Source: Frankiales bacterium
Lineage (GTDB): Bacteria > Actinomycetota > Actinomycetes > Mycobacteriales > Geodermatophilaceae
Direction: 5' to 3'
Assembly (NCBI GenBank): GCA_025465155.1
Contig: JAODNJ010000198.1
Location: 1 to 64,000, forward strand
Length of the DNA: 64,000 bases
Shown here: positions 40,415 through 50,044 of the stretch, one piece after another
Numbering within the stretch: position 1 is the first letter of the stretch
Layout of the letters: the number at the start of each line of letters is the position of its first letter
Program-made: the position numbers and the translations under genes
The notes under the pieces: model-generated
Told to the model about the DNA's origin: nothing
Databases searched by the model: none
The model's input: only the letters and a program-made list of their open reading frames with translations

Positions 40415-41899
40415 TCAGAGGTAGAGCAGCGCCCGCCGTGGGTCGCCCAGCACCTCGCCGGTGCGTGCCAGCACGTGCGAACCCAGCTCACCGTCCACGA
40501 GTCGATGGTCGAACGACATCGCCAACTGCGTGACCTCGCGAACGCAGATCTGGCCGTCCACCACCCACGGCTGCGGACGCACCGCGCCGAAGGCCAGGAT
40601 GGCCGACTCCCCGGGATTGAGGATCGGTGTTCCGGCGTCGACCCCCAAAGCGCCGATGTTGGTGATGGTCACGGTGCCGTTGGCCATCTCCGCTGGTTGG
40701 GTCTTGCCAGCGCGGGCCGTGGCGACCAGGTCGTCCAGTGCGTTGGAGAGGGTGCGCAGGTCCATGGCGTCCGCGTCCTTGATGTTCGGCACGAGGAGTC
40801 CACGGGGCGTGGCAGCAGCGATCCCGAGGTTGACGTAGTCCTTGTAGACGATTTCATGGGTGGCTTCGTCCCAACTGGCATTGATCTCGGGAAAGGTGCG
40901 GACGGCGATCAGGAAGGCCCGGGCCACGAACAGCAGCGGGTTGACCCGGACGCCTGCCCACGCGCGATCGGCCTTGAGCTCCCGAACCAGTTGCATGGTG
41001 TCGGTCATGTCCACGGCCAGCCACTCGGTCACGTGCGGAGCGGTGAACGCCGACCGGACCATGGCCTGCGCCGTGGCCTTGCGGATGCCCTTGACGGGTA
41101 CACGCCTCTCTCGCTCCGCCCTCCCGGCCGGGGTGGCCAGGGAGCGTTTGTCGACGAGCGGGGACCCGGCTCCGGCACCGGAGGCGGACAGCTGCGCGGC
41201 GGCGCGTTCCACGTCGGCACGGGTGATCGCCCCGACCACGTCGAGTGCCTGCAGATCGACGCCCAGGCGGCGCGCCAGCAACCGCACGGGCGGCTTCGCC
41301 TGTGGGCGCCGCCGGACCGATGGTGCAGGCACCACAGTCGGCTCCAGTGGGGGAGCGGCACTCTGCCCCGGAGGCGCAGATCGCTGGTCAGTGTCCTCGT
41401 CGCCCGCCGCCGCCACGACCGCGGACAGCCGTCGCCGGCGGGCGCCAGCAGCCTTGGGACCAGGCCCGACGAGGACCTGGGGTCGCTCCTCGGGCTCACC
41501 GGCCCCTGCGGCCGATTCGTCGATCGGCGCACCCTTTTCCCGTAGCTCCTGCGAGGCGGCCGGAGCGCCGTCCAGCTCCGGGGACGGCGTGGTGGGTACG
41601 TCGCCGGCGGTCGACAGCGCACCGGCGGAGGCATCGTCCGCCGGCCCTGTCCCTGCCTCGTCCGCGCTGACGATGCGGACGATCGGGGTTCCAACCTCGA
41701 TGAGCTGCCCGGCCTCAGCCAGCAGCTCGACCACGCCGGCGTAAGGGGAGGGCAGCTCGACCGTCGACTTCGCGGTCTCGATGTCCACCAGGGGGTCGTT
41801 GACGGCGACCGTCTGCCCAGGCTCGACGTGCCAGCTCACGATCTCTGCCTCCGTGAGGCCTTCGCCCACGTCCGGCAAGTTGAACACCTGTGCGCTCAT
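40415..41899 (-). CDS. 2-oxoacid dehydrogenase E2 (dihydrolipoamide acyltransferase), branched-chain type
   Basis: MSAQVFNLPDVGEGLTEAEIVSWHVEPGQTVAVNDPLVDIETAKSTVELPSPYAG; ITNIGALGVDAGTPILNPGESAILAFG; AMSFDHRLVDGELG. Confidence 0.9.
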   Translation of the reverse strand: MSAQVFNLPDVGEGLTEAEIVSWHVEPGQTVAVNDPLVDIETAKSTVELPSPYAGVVELLAEAGQLIEVGTPIVRIVSADEAGTGPADDASAGALSTAGDVPTTPSPELDGAPAASQELREKGAPIDESAAGAGEPEERPQVLVGPGPKAAGARRRRLSAVVAAAGDEDTDQRSAPPGQSAAPPLEPTVVPAPSVRRRPQAKPPVRLLARRLGVDLQALDVVGAITRADVERAAAQLSASGAGAGSPLVDKRSLATPAGRAERERRVPVKGIRKATAQAMVRSAFTAPHVTEWLAVDMTDTMQLVRELKADRAWAGVRVNPLLFVARAFLIAVRTFPEINASWDEATHEIVYKDYVNLGIAAATPRGLLVPNIKDADAMDLRTLSNALDDLVATARAGKTQPAEMANGTVTITNIGALGVDAGTPILNPGESAILAFGAVRPQPWVVDGQICVREVTQLAMSFDHRLVDGELGSHVLARTGEVLGDPRRALLYL

Positions 41900-41912
41900 C
41901 GTGGCTCTCCGC

Positions 41913-42944
41913 TCAGAACTTCAGTGCGCGGTCGATGGCATCCAGGACGCGATCGACGCCGGGGAGGAAGTCGTCCTCCACCTTGGCCGGTGGGTAGGGG
42001 AGGTTGTAGGACCCCACCCGGAGCAAGGGTGCCTCCAACATGTGAAAGCACGCCTCGGTGATCGCAGCGGCGATCTCGGCACCGATGCCCAGGAACGTCG
42101 ACGCCTCGTGCACGACCACCATGCGGCCGGTCGTCTGGGCGCACTGCTTCAAGGTGTCCATGTCCAACGGCGAGAGGGTCCGCAGGTCCACCACGCCCAC
42201 CGAGAAACCGTCCTCGGCGGCGGCCTCGGCCGCGGCCAGCGCCGTTTTCACGGTGGGGCCGTGAGCGACGAGGGTCACATCGCGGCCGTGACGTAGCACC
42301 CGCGCGCGATCCAAGGAGGCTGGGGCGGCGTCGAGGTCGACCGCTCCCTTGTCCCAGTACCGGCGCTTGGGCTCGTAGAAGATCACGGGGTCGTCGCTGG
42401 CGATGGCGGCCCGGATGAGTCGGTACGCGTCACCGGGGTCCGCGCAGGACACCACCCGAAGACCGGCGGTGTGCGCGAAATAGGCCTCGTTGGACTCGCT
42501 GTGGTGCTCGACGGCGCCGATGCCACCGCCCACCGGGACGCGGATGACGACCGGCAAGGTCACCCGCCCGCCCGATCGGGCGCGCATCTTGGCCAGCTGG
42601 CTCACGATCTGGTCGAACGCTGGGTAGATGAACCCGTCGAACTGGATCTCGCACACCGGCCGGTAGCCGCGGATGGCGAGTCCGATCGCTGTGCCGATGA
42701 TCGCCGACTCGGCCAGGGGCGTGTCCACGACCCGCTGAGTGCCGAACTCACTCTGCAGGCCCTCGGTGATGCGGAAGACTCCGCCGAGGGCTCCCACGTC
42801 CTCACCCAACAGGACGACACGGTCGTCGTCCTGCATCGCCCGGCGCAGTCCCGCGGTGAGCGCCTTGCCGAGGGTCGTGGTCAGTGGGGCGGTCCCGCTG
42901 GGGGTCGAGCCTGCCGTCGGTGTGACGGAATCAAGGAAAGTCAT
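41913..42944 (-). CDS. 2-oxoacid dehydrogenase E1 beta subunit
   Basis: VVLLGEDVGALGGVFRITEGLQSEFGTQRVVDTPLAESAIIGTAIGLAIRGYRPVCEIQFDGFIYPAFDQIVSQ. Confidence 0.92.
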   Translation of the reverse strand: MTFLDSVTPTAGSTPSGTAPLTTTLGKALTAGLRRAMQDDDRVVLLGEDVGALGGVFRITEGLQSEFGTQRVVDTPLAESAIIGTAIGLAIRGYRPVCEIQFDGFIYPAFDQIVSQLAKMRARSGGRVTLPVVIRVPVGGGIGAVEHHSESNEAYFAHTAGLRVVSCADPGDAYRLIRAAIASDDPVIFYEPKRRYWDKGAVDLDAAPASLDRARVLRHGRDVTLVAHGPTVKTALAAAEAAAEDGFSVGVVDLRTLSPLDMDTLKQCAQTTGRMVVVHEASTFLGIGAEIAAAITEACFHMLEAPLLRVGSYNLPYPPAKVEDDFLPGVDRVLDAIDRALKF

Positions 42945-42945
42945 G

Positions 42946-44071
42946 TCAGCCAGCCACCTCGAGCGAGTCGATGAATTCCCGGTGCGCCAGTCGCTCGACG
43001 TCTACGAGGCTGTGCGGATGCGCGTACGCCTGATCGAAGAGATCGTCGAGCTCGGGGGCTTCGATGGCCCGGCAGGCGCGTCGCACCTCCAGTCCGAGCT
43101 CTTCGACCTCCTCCTCGAGGGCGGTGAACCACGACGGGTCCGTGCCGTTGCCTCCAGCAGGGTGCGTAGACGCTTCACGGGGTCTTTGGCTTCCCAAGCA
43201 GCCAGCTCCTCCGGAGCCCGGTACTTGGTCGGGTCGTCAGACGTGGAATGGCCGGCCATCCGGAAGGTGACGGCCTCCACCAGGGCGGGCCCCTCGCCAC
43301 GACGGACGATGTCGGCGGCTTCGGTGGTGACGGCGTGCACGGCCAGCGCGTCGTTGCCGTCGACGTAGAAGGAGCGCACTCCGAAGCCTGCGGCCCTCTC
43401 GTGAACCGGCGTCCGGTACTGCAGCGACGTGGGTGTCGAGATGGCCCACTGGTTGTTCTGACAGAAGAAGAGCACAGGGAGGTTCTGCGCTGCAGCCCAG
43501 TTGAAGGCCTCGCTGACGTCCCCCTGACTCGCTGCACCGTCACCGAAGTACGCGGCCACCACTTGGTCGCCACCATCGAGTACGGCCCCCATCGCATACC
43601 CGGTGGCATGAAGGGTCTGTGTGCCCAGGACCAATGAATAGAAGTGGAAGTTGTAGTTCTTCGGGTCCCAGCCGGCGTGGGTTGCGCCCCGCCACTGGGT
43701 CAGCAGTTCGGTGGGGGAGATGCCGCGGACCAGAGCGGCGGCGTGCTCCCGGTAAGAGGGGAAGACGTAGTCAGTGTCTTGAAGGGCCGAGACGGAGCCG
43801 ACCTGGGCTGCCTCCTGACCCCAGCACGGCAGCCAGAGGCCCAACTCGCCCTGTCGCTGGAGAGCCAAGGCCTCGTGGTCCAACCGTCGCGCCAGGCTCA
43901 TGTGCCTGAAGAGCTGTCGAGCCAGGTCCAGGTCGATGCCGTACTGCTCGCCGGCATTCGTCAGCTGCCCCTCCCCGGCGTGACGAACTGGACAGGTGAG
44001 CCCACCTCGTGCCGCCGTTCGACCTCGAAGTTGGACCGGGTGTCCGGCACATCGTCGTGCGTGGTGCTCAT
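42946..44071 (-). pseudogene. 2-oxoacid dehydrogenase E1 alpha subunit, frameshifted near both ends
   Basis: Core in one frame (ORF 43002-44153; FPSYREHAAALVRG, GDGAASQGDVSEAFNWAA); N-term MSTTHDDVPDTRSNFEVERRHEVGSPVQFVTP in another; C-term GNGTDPSWFTALEEEVEELGLEVRRACRAIEAPELDDLFDQAYAHPHSLVDVERLAHREFIDSLEVAG in another (ORF 42946-43197). Confidence 0.8.
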
Positions 44072-44336
44072 TGGTTCCCTTCTCACCTGTAGGTGAGTGC
44101 TCAGAGTTTCGGTCGCTGCTCTGTCGGGGTCTCCGCAAGTCGCAGCAGTCCACGTGCGTGGTGCATCACACGTTGCCTAGGCACGCCAACTTGACGACGA
44201 ACGATCAGCAAGAACTCATTTGACTGGACATCTGAGCGGAACATCGTCATATCTCGTGCTCAGCCGGTGAAGCAGCCCCTGTCATTACCGCGCTGGGGCA
44301 GGACGCCGCTGGCCAGTCGGTCAGGAGGAAACGACC

Positions 44337-44627
44337 GTGCATCCTGAAGCAGACGCGCCCGTCTCGACGCACCGGCTGACCGCGTTGGTGCACGAGGCCG
44401 ACGCTGGGCTGCTGCTGCGAGTCATCAGCCTCCTGCACCGACGTCGGGTGACCGTCAGGGAACTGACCTGGCACATTCGACCGAACCTCGTTGACAAGGG
44501 TGAGCTGGCCGGTGACCTCACCGTCGTCTTCCAGTCGTCGCGGCAGCAGGCCCGCGTTGTGCTGGCCGGCTTCGTCCACATGGTGGGGCTGATACGCCCG
44601 TCGCTACGGCAGGAGCCGACTCAGTGA
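44337..44627 (+). CDS. small stand-alone ACT-domain protein (IlvN/IlvH-like)
   Basis: VSTHRLTALVHEADAGLLLRVISLLHRRRVTVRELTWHIRPNLVDKGELAGDLTVVFQSSRQQARVVLAGFVHMVGLIRP. Confidence 0.6.
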   Translation: MHPEADAPVSTHRLTALVHEADAGLLLRVISLLHRRRVTVRELTWHIRPNLVDKGELAGDLTVVFQSSRQQARVVLAGFVHMVGLIRPSLRQEPTQ

Positions 44628-44772
44628 CGTCGCGGGCGGCGGGCGCAGTGTCCTCTTTGCCACTGTGTCATGGGCGAGCGCCGGGCCGGTCGCCTCACCG
44701 ACGATCAGGCGGCCGCGCCGGATGATCTGCTCGGAGTCGGGGACCGAACCTCCATGACCAAGTCAGGCATCA

Positions 44773-44925
44773 ACCGATCCGGACCACGGTGCGGCCGCGC
44801 GCCGCACCGGACAGGATCCGGTCCAGTGCACCGGGGACACCGTCCCAGTCGACCTCATCGGTGGCGAGGTCGTCGAGACGGATGGGGCGCAGGTCGGTGG
44901 CGGCCCCGCGGTCCTCAACCAGATG
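44773..44925 (-). pseudogene. C-terminal remnant of an MDR-family alcohol dehydrogenase / quinone oxidoreductase
   Basis: HLVEDRGAATDLRPIRLDDLATDEVDWDGVPGALDRILSGAARGRTVVRIG*. Confidence 0.55.
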
Positions 44926-45112
44926 CGTGATCTGGTGCTGAGCGCGCCCGAGGAGTTACGCCTGCGCCTGCGCGACCGCAGCATCGCCGGCCTGATCGCC
45001 GCATCGGTGACGGAAAAACTCGGCGCGAGGCTCAGCGCTGCATCAAGCGCTTCCTCGCCCGACGCATCTGGCGGCTACTCGAGTACGACACGCCGACTCC
45101 GGCCGCCGCTTG
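44915..45112 (+). pseudogene. IS110-family transposase remnant, internally deleted/frameshifted
   Basis: LNQMRDLVLSAPEELRLRLRDRSIAGLIAAS, then in another frame IGDGKTRREAQRCIKRFLARRIWRLLEYDTPTPAAA*; resembles the C-terminal half of IS110 transposases. Confidence 0.55.
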
Positions 45113-45128
45113 ACAACCATAGGAGCTC

Positions 45129-45431
45129 TCATCTTGAGAGCACGTCCCGGGCGAAATACGCCGTTGCCCGGCGCAGGATCTCGTTCTCCTGCTCCAGCAG
45201 TCTGTTGCGCCGCCGCAACTCCCGCAGTTCCGCCGCGTCGTCCTTGCTTCCCCGTCCCGATCGGTCGAGGCAGGCGGCGCGAGACCGTCCTCTCGGGCGG
45301 CGATCTTCAACCAGCGCTGCAGGCAGGACTCCGAGATCCCGAACCTTGGCCACCTGCGCTATCGACGCCTCGCCCGTGCGGGCCACGGCGATGACGTCAC
45401 GCCGGAACTCCTCCGGGAACGGCTTGGGCAC
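45129..45431 (-). pseudogene. IS3-family OrfA transposase remnant
   Basis: MPKPFPEEFRRDVIAVARTGEASIAQVAK ... DDAAELRELRRRNRLLEQENEILRRATAYFARD; middle shifts frame (LKIAAREDGL-like region in ORF 45032-45310); no OrfB follows. Confidence 0.7.
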
Positions 45432-45829
45432 GATCCTGATCCTTCCAGCGAGGCCGCAGCCTCACGGGCAAGGAGTCAACTCAACTGGGGCAGTCCCGTC
45501 CCGTGTTGCCGCCTTGTCGGAGCGTTGTCGGATGCTGCAGTCGCTGTAGGGGACCGCCTCTACGCGGATCGTCCCGATCAGCATGACCAGACGGAACGGG
45601 CGTGAGCGGCGGTGCGCCCCGGCCTGCAGGTCGAGCGCTGAGACCGCATCCCGGCGCGAGAGATCGTTGTTGACGTACATCACACCCGCCCATAATGTCT
45701 CCTCATGAGCCGGTACATCGTGCTGACAGGCGGAACGCGATCGAGTTCGCGCTTGCCTGTCGAGAGGAACCCCATGGCCACGGATACGGACTATGCGGGT
45801 TCGGAGGAACCGCGGGTGGAGGGTCGAGA

Positions 45830-47971
45830 ATGACAGTGGCGCCGCCCATGGGGTCACGTGCTGACCGGGCGTTGGATGCCTTGTTCGAGGCGAAGTCGGT
45901 CGCTGTAATCGGAGCGTCGAACACGGCGACGAAGCTGGCCGGGCGGCCGATCTCCTATCTGCTTTCCTCGGGGTACACGGGGGAGATCTATCCGATCAAT
46001 CCAAGCCGCACGGAGGTCCAAGGACTGCCTTCTTACGCAGCTCTGACTGACTTGGACAAGGTCCCTGAGCTGGCGCTGGTGGTAGTTCCCGGGGACCGGG
46101 TCGAGGCCGCGGTGCGGGACTGCGCTGCGGTCGGCGTACCAGTCGTCATCGTGATGTCAGCGGGTTTCGCCGAATCTGGGCCCGACGGCGCTGCGGCGCA
46201 GCAGCGGATAGTCGACGATGCCAGAGCGGCGGGGACTCGCCTCCTGGGGCCGAACTGCCTAGGTGCGTTCAACTCTGGCACGGGGCTCTGCGCATCCTTC
46301 TCGGCCGCATTCGTCCGAGGACTTCCGACGCCCGGTCCCGTGGGGATCGTCAGCCAGAGCGGTGCGTACGGGTCACATGTGATCGAACTGATCCGTGCCA
46401 GGGGGATCGGCGTCCAGTACTGGATCACGACCGGGAACCAGGCTGACATCGACGTCGCGGACGCGATCGAATGGATGGCAGCACGGGACGACGTCAAGGT
46501 GATCCTGGCCTATGTCGAGGGAGTCCGTGACGGCAGTCGACTCATCGAGGCTCTGCGTGCAGCCCGTGCTGCCCGCACGCCCGTGGTGCTGCTCAAGAGT
46601 GGATCGTCGAACGCTGGGAAGCGAGCCGCAGGGTCGCACACCGGAGAGCTCAGTGGCGCCGATGCAGTCTTCGACCAGGTCGTCCGGCAGTACGGCGGCT
46701 ATCGGGCGCGGACGGTGGAGGAGCAGATCGACATCGTCTATGCCTGCCTTCGCGGCGGCCCGGTGCACGGTGATCGGCTGGCCATCGTCACGATGTCGGG
46801 CGGTGTCGGTGCGCAGATGTGCGACTCCGCGGACAGGTATGGACTGACCGTCCCCGAACTCCGCCAAGGTGCACGCAAGCGTGTCCAGGAACTCCTGCCC
46901 TACGCGTCTGCGGTCAACCCGGTCGACTGCACCGCCCAAGTGCTCCAGGACATGGAGATCCTGACGGCAGCTTTCGAGGTGATCCTGTCCGAACGCAGTT
47001 ACGACGCGATCGTCGCGTTCTTCTCCACAGTCCTCCTCGACCCCGTGGTCGCGGATCGGGTTCTTGCCAGTGTTCAAGCGGCGATGCGCCATCGAGCCGG
47101 TGAAGTCATCGTCATCTGCATGGTGGCGCTGCCACAGACCGTGAGGGCATTCGAAGATGCTGGGTTCCTCGTTTTCGAGGACCCTGACCGGGCTGTACGC
47201 GCAGTGGCAGCACTCAGGTTCTTCACATCTGCTTCGACGGGGAAGGAACCGAAGCGACCGTGGGCCGCGGGGCAGACCGCAGAAGCTCTCACGGGACGGT
47301 TCGATGAGCTCTCCGCCATGGCCGAGCTTGCCCGCACAGGGATCCCAGTCCTGGAGTCGAAGGTCGTCGTCACGGCCGAGGAAGCCGGCAGGGCGGCGAG
47401 GGAGCTCGGCCTTCCGGTGGTGCTCAAGGTTTTGTCTGAGGACATCGCCCACAAGAGCGACGTCGGTGGAGTGGCCCTAGGGCTGCAGACCTCTGAGGCG
47501 GTGGAGCATGCGTTCGATGAGGTGATCACCGCAGTACGGCTGGCGCGACCAGACGCGAACATCTCCGGCGCCTTGGTCACCCCGATGGCGGCTCCTGGTA
47601 TCGAGATGCTCGTCGGACTCACACGTGACCCGTCCTTCGGGCCGGTCGTGACGCTCGGCATGGGGGGCATCTTCGTCGAGATCCTCGGCGACACAACTCT
47701 TCGACTTGCCCCGGTCAATCATGACGAGGCACGAGGAATGGTAAAGGACTTGCGTGGCAGCGCGCTGCTAGAGGGCGCCAGAGGAGGAGTGCCCGCCGAT
47801 ACGGAGGCACTCGTCTCGGCACTCGTCGCGATTTCCGAGTTCGGCGCGGAGCATCCAGAAGTTGCGAGCGTGGAAATCAACCCTTTGGTGGTCTGGTCGC
47901 ACGGCGCTGCCGCGCTAGACGGTGCCATCGAGATCAATCAGACCGACTTCTTAGGAGCATCAGGTGAGTAA
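45830..47971 (+). CDS. acetate--CoA ligase family protein (NDP-forming acyl-CoA synthetase, fused alpha-beta)
   Basis: ALFEAKSVAVIGASNTATKLAGRPISYLLSSGYTGEIYPINPSRTEVQGLPSYAAL; GIPVLESKVVVTAEEAGRAARELGLPVVLKVLSEDIAHKSDVGGV. Confidence 0.9.
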   Translation: MTVAPPMGSRADRALDALFEAKSVAVIGASNTATKLAGRPISYLLSSGYTGEIYPINPSRTEVQGLPSYAALTDLDKVPELALVVVPGDRVEAAVRDCAAVGVPVVIVMSAGFAESGPDGAAAQQRIVDDARAAGTRLLGPNCLGAFNSGTGLCASFSAAFVRGLPTPGPVGIVSQSGAYGSHVIELIRARGIGVQYWITTGNQADIDVADAIEWMAARDDVKVILAYVEGVRDGSRLIEALRAARAARTPVVLLKSGSSNAGKRAAGSHTGELSGADAVFDQVVRQYGGYRARTVEEQIDIVYACLRGGPVHGDRLAIVTMSGGVGAQMCDSADRYGLTVPELRQGARKRVQELLPYASAVNPVDCTAQVLQDMEILTAAFEVILSERSYDAIVAFFSTVLLDPVVADRVLASVQAAMRHRAGEVIVICMVALPQTVRAFEDAGFLVFEDPDRAVRAVAALRFFTSASTGKEPKRPWAAGQTAEALTGRFDELSAMAELARTGIPVLESKVVVTAEEAGRAARELGLPVVLKVLSEDIAHKSDVGGVALGLQTSEAVEHAFDEVITAVRLARPDANISGALVTPMAAPGIEMLVGLTRDPSFGPVVTLGMGGIFVEILGDTTLRLAPVNHDEARGMVKDLRGSALLEGARGGVPADTEALVSALVAISEFGAEHPEVASVEINPLVVWSHGAAALDGAIEINQTDFLGASGE

Positions 47972-48875
47972 ATCCCTGTCCGGTAAGGCAATAGTTGTGA
48001 CAGGGGCAGGTGGTGGGCTCGGTCGCGACTTCGCCCTCGCCCTTGCCGCTGAGGGTGCCAAGGTCGTCGTGAACGACATCGGGTCGGCACTCGACGGGAC
48101 CGGCAGCGACAGGTCCCCTGCGGAGTCCGTGGTTGCCGAGATCCGCCAAGCAGGTGGTGAGGCCGTTGCCAATACCGACAGCGTGGCCGGTTGGGACTCG
48201 GGACGGCGAATTGTCGACACCGCCATCGAGGCCTTCGGACGTATCGACGGCGTAATCAACAATGCCGGCATCGTACGGGACCGGATGTTCTACAACATGA
48301 CCGAGGAGGAATGGCGCGCCGTCATCGACGTCCACCTGCACGGGTCGTTCTTCGTTGCGCGCGCAGCCGCCGAGCGATTCAGGGAACAGTCAAGTGGGGC
48401 CTACGTACACATAACATCGACTTCCGCGCTCATCGGTAACGTCGGTCAGGCAAACTATGCGACTGCGAAACTCGGGATCGTCGCCCTGTCGCGGACCATC
48501 GCGAACGAGATGGGGCGCTTCGGTGTCCGCTCGAACTGCATCGCGCCGTTCGCATGGAGCAGGATGATCAGCTCGATTCCCACCGATACCCCCGAACAGC
48601 AGGCCCGGGTGGAGAAGATGAAGTTGATGAAGGGGAGCAAGGTCGCGCCGCTGGCTGCCTACCTCCTCAGTGACCAGTCGGATGTCACTGGACAGGTGTT
48701 CGCGGTGCGCGCCAATGAGATCTTCCTGATGTCTCAGAACCGCCCGATCCGGGGCATGCACCGTTCAGATGGTTGGACGGTCCCGGACATCGCCGAGCAG
48801 CTCGTACCAGCATTCAGGCCTTCCTTCCACCCGCTCGACCGGACGACGGACGTGTTCAGCTGGGATCCGCGGTGA
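47964..48875 (+). CDS. SDR family oxidoreductase
   Basis: IVVTGAGGGLGRDFALALAAEGAKVVVNDIG; NNAGIVRDRMFYNMTEEEW; YATAKLGIVALSRTIANEMGRFGVRSNCIAPFA. Confidence 0.9.
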   Translation: MSKSLSGKAIVVTGAGGGLGRDFALALAAEGAKVVVNDIGSALDGTGSDRSPAESVVAEIRQAGGEAVANTDSVAGWDSGRRIVDTAIEAFGRIDGVINNAGIVRDRMFYNMTEEEWRAVIDVHLHGSFFVARAAAERFREQSSGAYVHITSTSALIGNVGQANYATAKLGIVALSRTIANEMGRFGVRSNCIAPFAWSRMISSIPTDTPEQQARVEKMKLMKGSKVAPLAAYLLSDQSDVTGQVFAVRANEIFLMSQNRPIRGMHRSDGWTVPDIAEQLVPAFRPSFHPLDRTTDVFSWDPR

Positions 48876-50044
48876 CGAACTCCCCGAACACCTCCAGTTT
48901 CGTGGGGGCGGCCCCGGAAGAAATGCTCGCGGACCTGAAGGCCGTGGGCCGCAAGGCGGTCCCGCCGGACGTGGCTCGGGTTCGTGCACTGCGGGACGAG
49001 GGTCAGGACTTCGATCGCGCTCAGTGGCAGCGGCTGGTCGACCTCGGTTGGATCGGTCTCTCCGCTCCCGTGCACCTCGGCGGGGAAGGCGCCGGTATGG
49101 ATGTCGTGGCCACGGTCGCCGAAGTGCTCGGTCGTGCTGCTGCTCCTGAGCCGTTCGCCTCAGCTGCGGTGTTGCCGTTGCACTGGTTGGCGCAGTTGCC
49201 TGGCGCCGCGGAGCAGGTCGTCGAGGACATCGTCAGGGGCGAGCTCATTGCAGGTCCGGCCTGGCAGGACGAAGCCGGCAGCATTGCCGTCGCCTCGCCT
49301 TCGGTCCGAGCGAACGGCGGCGCCGATGCACCAGTGCTCAACGGCACCGCATGGTGGCTTCCGGTGCCGGATGCGGACGTCTTCATGGTGCTGGCGCAGC
49401 TGTCGGGAGAGCCGGTTCTCGTCCGTTGCGCGCGTGACCAGCGCGGTCTCACGCTCGTCCCGCTGGAGTTGGCTGACGGAAGTCGCTCCGCGCATCTGCG
49501 CTTCGTCGACGCACCGATAGAGCCTGCTGCAGTCCTGGCCCGGGGTGACCGAGTACTCCGCACATTGAATGCGGCGGTGGACGCGACCCGTCTCGCGGTC
49601 TCTGCGGAGCTCCTCGGCGTGATGGAGCGCGCGCTGGAGATCACCCTGGACCATCTTCGTCAGCGCGTGCAGTTCGGGCGGCCGCTCGGGTCGTTCCAAG
49701 CACTTCAGCACGCTGCCGTCGACCTGTTCATCCAGATGAGGCTCACCCGTGCGGCGCTGGAGGGTGCCACACGGGTCTGGACCGACCCTGGCAGCACCGA
49801 CCGCGATCGGGCGGCCGCCTCCAGCAGCGTCAAGGCGCGCGCGTCTGCGGCGTCCGCGCTGATCACCACCAAGGCGGTGCACCTGCACGGGGCGATCGGC
49901 TTCACCGACGAGCATGACTTGGGGCAGTACGTCAACCGGGCGGTGGTCCTCGGTGCCTATCTCGGCACTGCACATGAGCATCGAGATCGTTATCAGGAAC
50001 TGACCGACGATGAGGGGCTGAACAAGGTCGGGGTGGCACAGTGA
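48872..50044 (+). CDS. acyl-CoA dehydrogenase (first of an overlapping pair)
   Basis: GTG start; LGWIGLSAPVHLGGEGAGMDVVATVAEVLGRAAAPEPF; KAVHLHGAIGFTDEHDLGQYVNRAVVLGAYLG. Confidence 0.85.
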   Translation: MTNSPNTSSFVGAAPEEMLADLKAVGRKAVPPDVARVRALRDEGQDFDRAQWQRLVDLGWIGLSAPVHLGGEGAGMDVVATVAEVLGRAAAPEPFASAAVLPLHWLAQLPGAAEQVVEDIVRGELIAGPAWQDEAGSIAVASPSVRANGGADAPVLNGTAWWLPVPDADVFMVLAQLSGEPVLVRCARDQRGLTLVPLELADGSRSAHLRFVDAPIEPAAVLARGDRVLRTLNAAVDATRLAVSAELLGVMERALEITLDHLRQRVQFGRPLGSFQALQHAAVDLFIQMRLTRAALEGATRVWTDPGSTDRDRAAASSSVKARASAASALITTKAVHLHGAIGFTDEHDLGQYVNRAVVLGAYLGTAHEHRDRYQELTDDEGLNKVGVAQ

